A program made the translations under genes and the position numbers. From an uncultured Desulfobacterales bacterium (GTDB lineage: Bacteria; Desulfobacterota; Desulfobacteria; Desulfobacterales; G020354645), in NCBI GenBank assembly GCA_947259865.1, contig CAMYNZ010000113.1, forward strand, positions 1 through 10,208: a DNA stretch of 10,208 nt, in the 5' to 3' direction. The notes under the pieces were generated by a model. It was not told the origin of the DNA and made no database searches. It saw nothing but the letters and a program-made list of their open reading frames with translations. The stretch's first letter is position 1; the number at the start of each line of letters is the position of its first letter. Below are positions 5,818 through 10,208 of the stretch, piece after piece.

Positions 5818-8226
5818 ATGCCAAAACCCAAAAGTACGTCCGATATACTCAAAAGGCGTTCTAAAATAGAAAAAGGCGGCATTGTCCGGTTTATTATCCG
5901 TTTGGCAATCTGGGGAGCTGTTTCTGTCATTGTGGTCGGCGGTCTTGGACTTGCGGGTGCTTATTTCTTTTTGAGTGAAAGTTTGCCTAAAATTACCTCC
6001 TTAACCGATTACCATCCGTCCGTCATCACCGAAGTATACTCAGAGGACCATAAAAAAATAGCCGAATTTTACAAAGAACGTCGAATTGTGATTCCATTGC
6101 CTGAAATGCCCGAAATGCTTACCGAGGCCTTTGTGGCCGCGGAAGATGCACGATTTTATAAACACAGGGGAATTGATCTTCTGAGTATTATGCGTGCCTT
6201 TTTTAAAAATATCGAAGCCGGCACGATTGTCCAGGGCGGCAGCACAATTACCCAACAGGTAACAAAATCGTTTTTTTTGACACCCGAAAGAAGTTATACG
6301 CGTAAACTTAAAGAAGCCATTTTAGCGTATCGCATTGATAAAGCCTTTAATAAAGAACAGATTCTATATTTATATCTCAATCAGATCTATCTGGGACACG
6401 GTGCCTATGGGGTTGAAGCAGCCGCCGAGAATTATTTCGGAAGATCAGCCAAAGATATGAATCTGGCAGAATGTGCCATGCTCGCCGGATTGCCCCAGGC
6501 GCCCAGCCGGTATTCGCCTTTCCGCCACCCCGAAAGAGCCAAACAACGACAAATCTACGTTTTAAACCGGATGGTGGCCGAGGGCTATATCACCAATATT
6601 CAAGCCACCGAGGCCATTAATACCCCCATGGATATTAAACCCCGGCGAAATCTGTATATTGAAGAAGTCCCATTTTTCACGGAACATATCCGTCGCTATA
6701 TCGAAAAAGAATTTGGCACCCAGACATTGTATACCGAAGGACTTAAAGTCTATGCGACGGTTAATTTAGATTCTCAAATAGCGGCCCGGGAAGAAATCGA
6801 TAAAGGATTAAAAGCCCTGGATAAACGTCAGGGCTATCGGGGTCCATTGAAACATCTTGAGCCGGAGGAAATCGAAGCATTTTCAGGAGAACTGCAGACC
6901 AAACGCGATGATGACCCCCTTAAAATAGGATTGACCACCCAGGGTGTGGTCATAAAAATTGATGACAAGCTTAACACTGTTACGGTTCGAATGGGTAATT
7001 CCCAGGGTATTATTGAAATTGCCGACATGGGATGGGCCCGAAAACCCGACCCGGATGTCTCCTACCGTGAAGACGCCGTGAAACATCCCGGAAAAGTGCT
7101 CAACGTGGGCGATGTAATTTTGATCCGGGTTAAAGGCCAAAAAGCCGATGCGGCGGAACTATGGGAGCTTGCTCTGGAGCAAGACCCGATAGTCCAGGCG
7201 GCCTTGCTTTGTATTGAAACCGAAACCGGGCGGGTCAAAACGATGATCGGCGGAAGCGATTTCAAAGAAACTCAGTTTATCAGGGCCATACAATCTCGGC
7301 GGCAACCCGGCTCGGCCTTTAAACCGATCGTTTATGCAGCAGCGATTGACATGGGCTACACACCGGCAACCATCATTATTGATTCTCCCATTGTTTTTCA
7401 GGATGAAGAAATGGACTTCAAGTGGAAACCTAAAAACTACGGGAAAAAATTCTACGGCGAAACTCGTTTTCGTACGGCCCTGGAAAAATCGCGTAACGTG
7501 ATAACAATCAAGATTCTTCAGGATATCGGCGTTGATTATATTATTGATTACGCCCACCAACTGGGTATCAACTCGAACCTGAACCGGGATCTTTCAATCG
7601 CCCTGGGCTCATCGGGGATTTCTCTGCTCGAGCTGGTTGGTGCCTATTCGGTTTTTGCCAATCAGGGCTATCTCGTCCAACCCTGCTTTTTCACCAAAAT
7701 CGTTGACCGGGATGGTAATGTAATCGAAGAGTGTGTTGCCGAGAGAGAAAAGGTCATCGAAAAAGATACCGCCTATATTATGACGAATTTGCTGGAAGGC
7801 GTGGTTCAAAAGGGCACCGGTTGGAGAGCTAAAGCGTTGGGTCGACCGACGGCGGGCAAAACCGGCACGACCAACGATCTTTTTGATGCCTGGTTTGTGG
7901 GATATACACCCCGCTACATCACCGGTGTGTGGGTTGGTTTTGATGAAGAAAGTTCACTGGGCGTCCATGAAACCGGATCCCGGGCCGCCAGCCCGATATG
8001 GGTCAGTTTTATGAAGCGAATACTGGCCGATAAACCGGTTCGTATTTTTCAAGAGCCGGAAGGTGTTGTTTTCGTTCAAATCGATGCCAAAACCGGACTT
8101 CTTCCCGTGCCCGAGTCTGAAGAGATCATATTTGAAGTTTTCAAGGAAGGTACGGCCCCCACCGAGCACACCAAACGGCCGGATGCGTTAACCGAACCGG
8201 AAGATATATGGAAAAAAGACATGTAG
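5818..8226 (+). CDS. mrcA: Penicillin-binding protein 1A (class A, transglycosylase/transpeptidase)
   Basis: An 802-residue bifunctional peptidoglycan synthase, anchored in the inner membrane by one helix (about 24-52) after a basic N-terminus. The GT51 glycosyltransferase domain (about 70-245) has catalytic E109 in EDARFYKHRGID, QGGSTITQQ (139-147) and the second Glu E166 in RKLKEAILA; it polymerises glycan strands from lipid II. An inserted OB-like domain (about 338-450) is the one usual in Gram-negative PBP1A. The transpeptidase domain (about 455-740) has S499-A-F-K502, S558-R-N560 and K681-T-G-T684, all intact, so both activities are predicted. The C-terminal tail is short. Length fits the family. 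It is divergent from hisI and followed after 78 nt by a sensor kinase gene that may be co-transcribed. Confidence 0.96.
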   Translation: MPKPKSTSDILKRRSKIEKGGIVRFIIRLAIWGAVSVIVVGGLGLAGAYFFLSESLPKITSLTDYHPSVITEVYSEDHKKIAEFYKERRIVIPLPEMPEMLTEAFVAAEDARFYKHRGIDLLSIMRAFFKNIEAGTIVQGGSTITQQVTKSFFLTPERSYTRKLKEAILAYRIDKAFNKEQILYLYLNQIYLGHGAYGVEAAAENYFGRSAKDMNLAECAMLAGLPQAPSRYSPFRHPERAKQRQIYVLNRMVAEGYITNIQATEAINTPMDIKPRRNLYIEEVPFFTEHIRRYIEKEFGTQTLYTEGLKVYATVNLDSQIAAREEIDKGLKALDKRQGYRGPLKHLEPEEIEAFSGELQTKRDDDPLKIGLTTQGVVIKIDDKLNTVTVRMGNSQGIIEIADMGWARKPDPDVSYREDAVKHPGKVLNVGDVILIRVKGQKADAAELWELALEQDPIVQAALLCIETETGRVKTMIGGSDFKETQFIRAIQSRRQPGSAFKPIVYAAAIDMGYTPATIIIDSPIVFQDEEMDFKWKPKNYGKKFYGETRFRTALEKSRNVITIKILQDIGVDYIIDYAHQLGINSNLNRDLSIALGSSGISLLELVGAYSVFANQGYLVQPCFFTKIVDRDGNVIEECVAEREKVIEKDTAYIMTNLLEGVVQKGTGWRAKALGRPTAGKTGTTNDLFDAWFVGYTPRYITGVWVGFDEESSLGVHETGSRAASPIWVSFMKRILADKPVRIFQEPEGVVFVQIDAKTGLLPVPESEEIIFEVFKEGTAPTEHTKRPDALTEPEDIWKKDM

Positions 8227-8304
8227 ACACGCCCCCCTTGGTTTCCGCTCAGCAAAATCTCCTTCAGAGGATTTCACCGGTATTTACAGCTGTGAGAAAT
8301 TAGT

Positions 8305-10208
8305 ATGAAACTTCGCACCATTCTGATGATTTTGTCTTTATTGGCCTTTTTATCTGCATCCGCCGGCGGGTATCTGTATTATTCATCTTTAAAAGAGTCG
8401 GCCTTAAAAGAGGCTGAGCGGCAGGCTGTCGCGCGGGTGCAGATGATCAGGAAAAATATTTCTTCGTTCCTGTCCGAAAACATCAAACCTGTCCGTACCT
8501 TGGCAGGGATAAAGGAAGTAAGCCGCCTCTTTGTTCATGCAGATGCTGATTCCCGCCAAAGGGTCAATACCATTATTGATCATTTTCGGACCACCCTGGA
8601 TGCAGATGTCTGTTATTTGATGGACCTCAAAGGCAACACCGTCGCCACCAGTAATCGGGACGCGGATGATAGCTTTTTGGGAAACAATTTTAGTTTTAGA
8701 CCCTATTTTCAGCAGGCCTTAAAAGGGGTCCCGACATCATACCTGGCTTTGGGGATAACCTCGAGAAAACGGGGTGCGTATTACAGTCATCCCATCTATG
8801 CTAAAACGGGTGAACCACCGATCGGAATTGCAGTCATAAAAGCCTCCATCGAGCTTATTGAAAAAGAGTTGGTCACAGAATCTGATGAAATTGTCCTGGT
8901 CACAGATCCCCAAAGCGTCGTTTTCATTTCCAACCGTAAAGAATGGCTGTATCATTCCTTAAAAAAGCTGTCTTCTGATGAAATATACCAAATTGCCCGG
9001 TCACAGCAATTTGGTATGGGACCCTGGGATTGGACGGGCATAACGGCAAAAGATGAAAAATCTGCTATCGACGGCAAAGGGGATGAATATTTGATGCACC
9101 ATGCGGCGCTGGATAATTACCCGGGCTGGAAAGTCATTCACCTGCGCAGCCTCAAAGCCATTTCAAAAACATTTTCAGATCCGCTCTTCAAAATTACACG
9201 GCCTTTAATCCTGACGTTGAGTGTACTTGTGTGTTTATCGGTTTTTTTACTCTACCGCAAAGCAAGCGAAGAGATCCTAAAAAGACAATCGGCCGAAAAG
9301 GCCCTGCGTGAAAGCGAAGCGCGCTACCGTTCCCTCTATCACAACACACCCGCCATGTTGCATTCAATCGATACCCAGGGCTGTCTGGTCAGTGTGAGTG
9401 ATTACTGGGTCGAGATTCTCGGATATGGGCGTGAGGAAGTGATCGGACGAAAACTAACCGATTTTTTTACCGAATCATCACGTTGTTATGCCGAAGAAAC
9501 GGTGATCCCCAATTTTTTCAAATCCGGTTTCTGCAAGGATATTCCCTACAAATTTATAAAAAAAAATGGCGATAAGATTGACATACTCCTATCCGCCATC
9601 AGTGAACAGGATGCACAAGGAAAGCCGATACGATCACTTGCGATTTGTATTGATGTCACCGAGCGCAACAGGGCTGAAGCGGCACTTAAACGGGCAAAGG
9701 ATGAGCTTCGGCGCTATTCCCTGAATCTGGAGCGGCAAGTTAGAAAGCAGACGAAAGAAATCACGAGTATTCTCGAGTATACCCCCGCGGTGGTATATAT
9801 CAAAGACAAAGACGGACGCTATGTTTTGGTCAATTCCCGTTTTGAGGAGTTATTTGCCGTAAAGATTCAAGCGGTTCGTGGCAAGACCGATTACGAAATC
9901 TTCCCCCGGGAAGTGGCCGACCAGTTTCGCAGCAATGAATTGCGCGTCCTTTCCGAGAATCGTTCCTGTCAGGTGGAGGAACAGGTTCCTCAAAAAGACG
10001 GCCTTCACACCTATCTAACCGTTAAATTTCCTGTTTATGATGAAGCCGGTGCTACCAGCGGTGTATGTGGGATTTCAACCGATATTACGGCCGTCAAAAA
10101 GGCTCAGGATCAGCTCAGGCGGCTTTCGGGCAGTATTATGGCCAGCCAGGAAAAAGAGCGCTCGGCACTGGCCCGGGAGTTGCACGATGAACTGGGTCAA
10201 GTGCTGAC
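8305..10208 (+). CDS. Sensor histidine kinase, DctB-like Cache domain, PAS-PAS-HisKA_3 (3' end outside window)
   Basis: 634 codons are present and the gene runs off the window. Order: membrane helix 1 (about 5-26), periplasmic double-Cache/PDC domain (about 27-292), helix 2 (about 300-317), PAS (about 341-452), coiled coil (about 453-488), PAS (about 489-597), then the start of a HisKA_3 dimerisation domain with LARELHDELGQ and phospho-acceptor His627. The missing part should be the HATPase domain. The Cache domain has FSFRPYFQQAL (129-139), LGITSRKRGAYYSHP (149-163) and IGIAVIK (173-179), which closely resemble DctB-type C4-dicarboxylate sensors. HisKA_3 kinases normally pair with NarL/LuxR-type response regulators, so one may follow downstream. 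The start is bounded by an in-frame TGA at 8293-8295. The Shine-Dalgarno is weak. The ligand is inferred only. Confidence 0.92.
   Translation, partial: MKLRTILMILSLLAFLSASAGGYLYYSSLKESALKEAERQAVARVQMIRKNISSFLSENIKPVRTLAGIKEVSRLFVHADADSRQRVNTIIDHFRTTLDADVCYLMDLKGNTVATSNRDADDSFLGNNFSFRPYFQQALKGVPTSYLALGITSRKRGAYYSHPIYAKTGEPPIGIAVIKASIELIEKELVTESDEIVLVTDPQSVVFISNRKEWLYHSLKKLSSDEIYQIARSQQFGMGPWDWTGITAKDEKSAIDGKGDEYLMHHAALDNYPGWKVIHLRSLKAISKTFSDPLFKITRPLILTLSVLVCLSVFLLYRKASEEILKRQSAEKALRESEARYRSLYHNTPAMLHSIDTQGCLVSVSDYWVEILGYGREEVIGRKLTDFFTESSRCYAEETVIPNFFKSGFCKDIPYKFIKKNGDKIDILLSAISEQDAQGKPIRSLAICIDVTERNRAEAALKRAKDELRRYSLNLERQVRKQTKEITSILEYTPAVVYIKDKDGRYVLVNSRFEELFAVKIQAVRGKTDYEIFPREVADQFRSNELRVLSENRSCQVEEQVPQKDGLHTYLTVKFPVYDEAGATSGVCGISTDITAVKKAQDQLRRLSGSIMASQEKERSALARELHDELGQVL

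Noticed and set aside
5670..5864. 64-codon plus-strand frame overlapping the start of mrcA
   Set aside because: It is in a different frame from mrcA, has no ribosome binding site, and the mrcA start has a good GGGAG site at the right distance.
8250..8280. Imperfect hairpin (AAATCTCC/GAGGATTT) between mrcA and the sensor kinase as a terminator
   Set aside because: The stem has a mismatch, the loop is very small and no T-tract follows, so it is not a credible intrinsic terminator.

Overview
This window looks like chromosomal, mostly housekeeping DNA from a Gram-negative bacterium. My best guess is Desulfobacterota (a Desulfobacterales-like deltaproteobacterium). The guess rests on gene content and style: a long-form HisG, a class A PBP of the Gram-negative type, a multi-PAS sensor kinase, and large palindromic intergenic repeats. 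It is an inference and no marker gene here proves it.

Left part, minus strand (read right to left from about 5344 to 91): hisI and hisG (ATGA overlap), then a 95-nt gap holding a short hairpin repeat, then a class I/II PLP aminotransferase and engB (ATGA overlap). A 362-nt gap with nested inverted repeats follows, then era and an ATP-grasp ligase-like gene 11 nt behind it. HisG performs the first step of histidine synthesis and HisI the third. EngB and Era are two separate GTPases for assembly of the large and small ribosomal subunits.

Middle, 5345-5817: a divergent intergenic region between hisI and mrcA. It carries a 145-bp, almost perfectly symmetric imperfect palindrome (5506-5650).

Right part, plus strand: mrcA, a complete bifunctional class A penicillin-binding protein of 802 residues. 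After 78 nt comes a membrane-bound sensor histidine kinase (8305 to the window end) with a DctB-like periplasmic domain, two PAS domains and the start of a HisKA_3-type domain. The window edge cuts it just after its phospho-acceptor histidine.

I see no CRISPR array, transposase, prophage gene, tRNA, rRNA or convincing new multigene system. The most interesting material is the intergenic repeat family. A long copy and an internally deleted short copy bracket hisI-hisG, and the deletion appears to join two GGTTTG microhomologies. The domain recombination in the sensor kinase is second.
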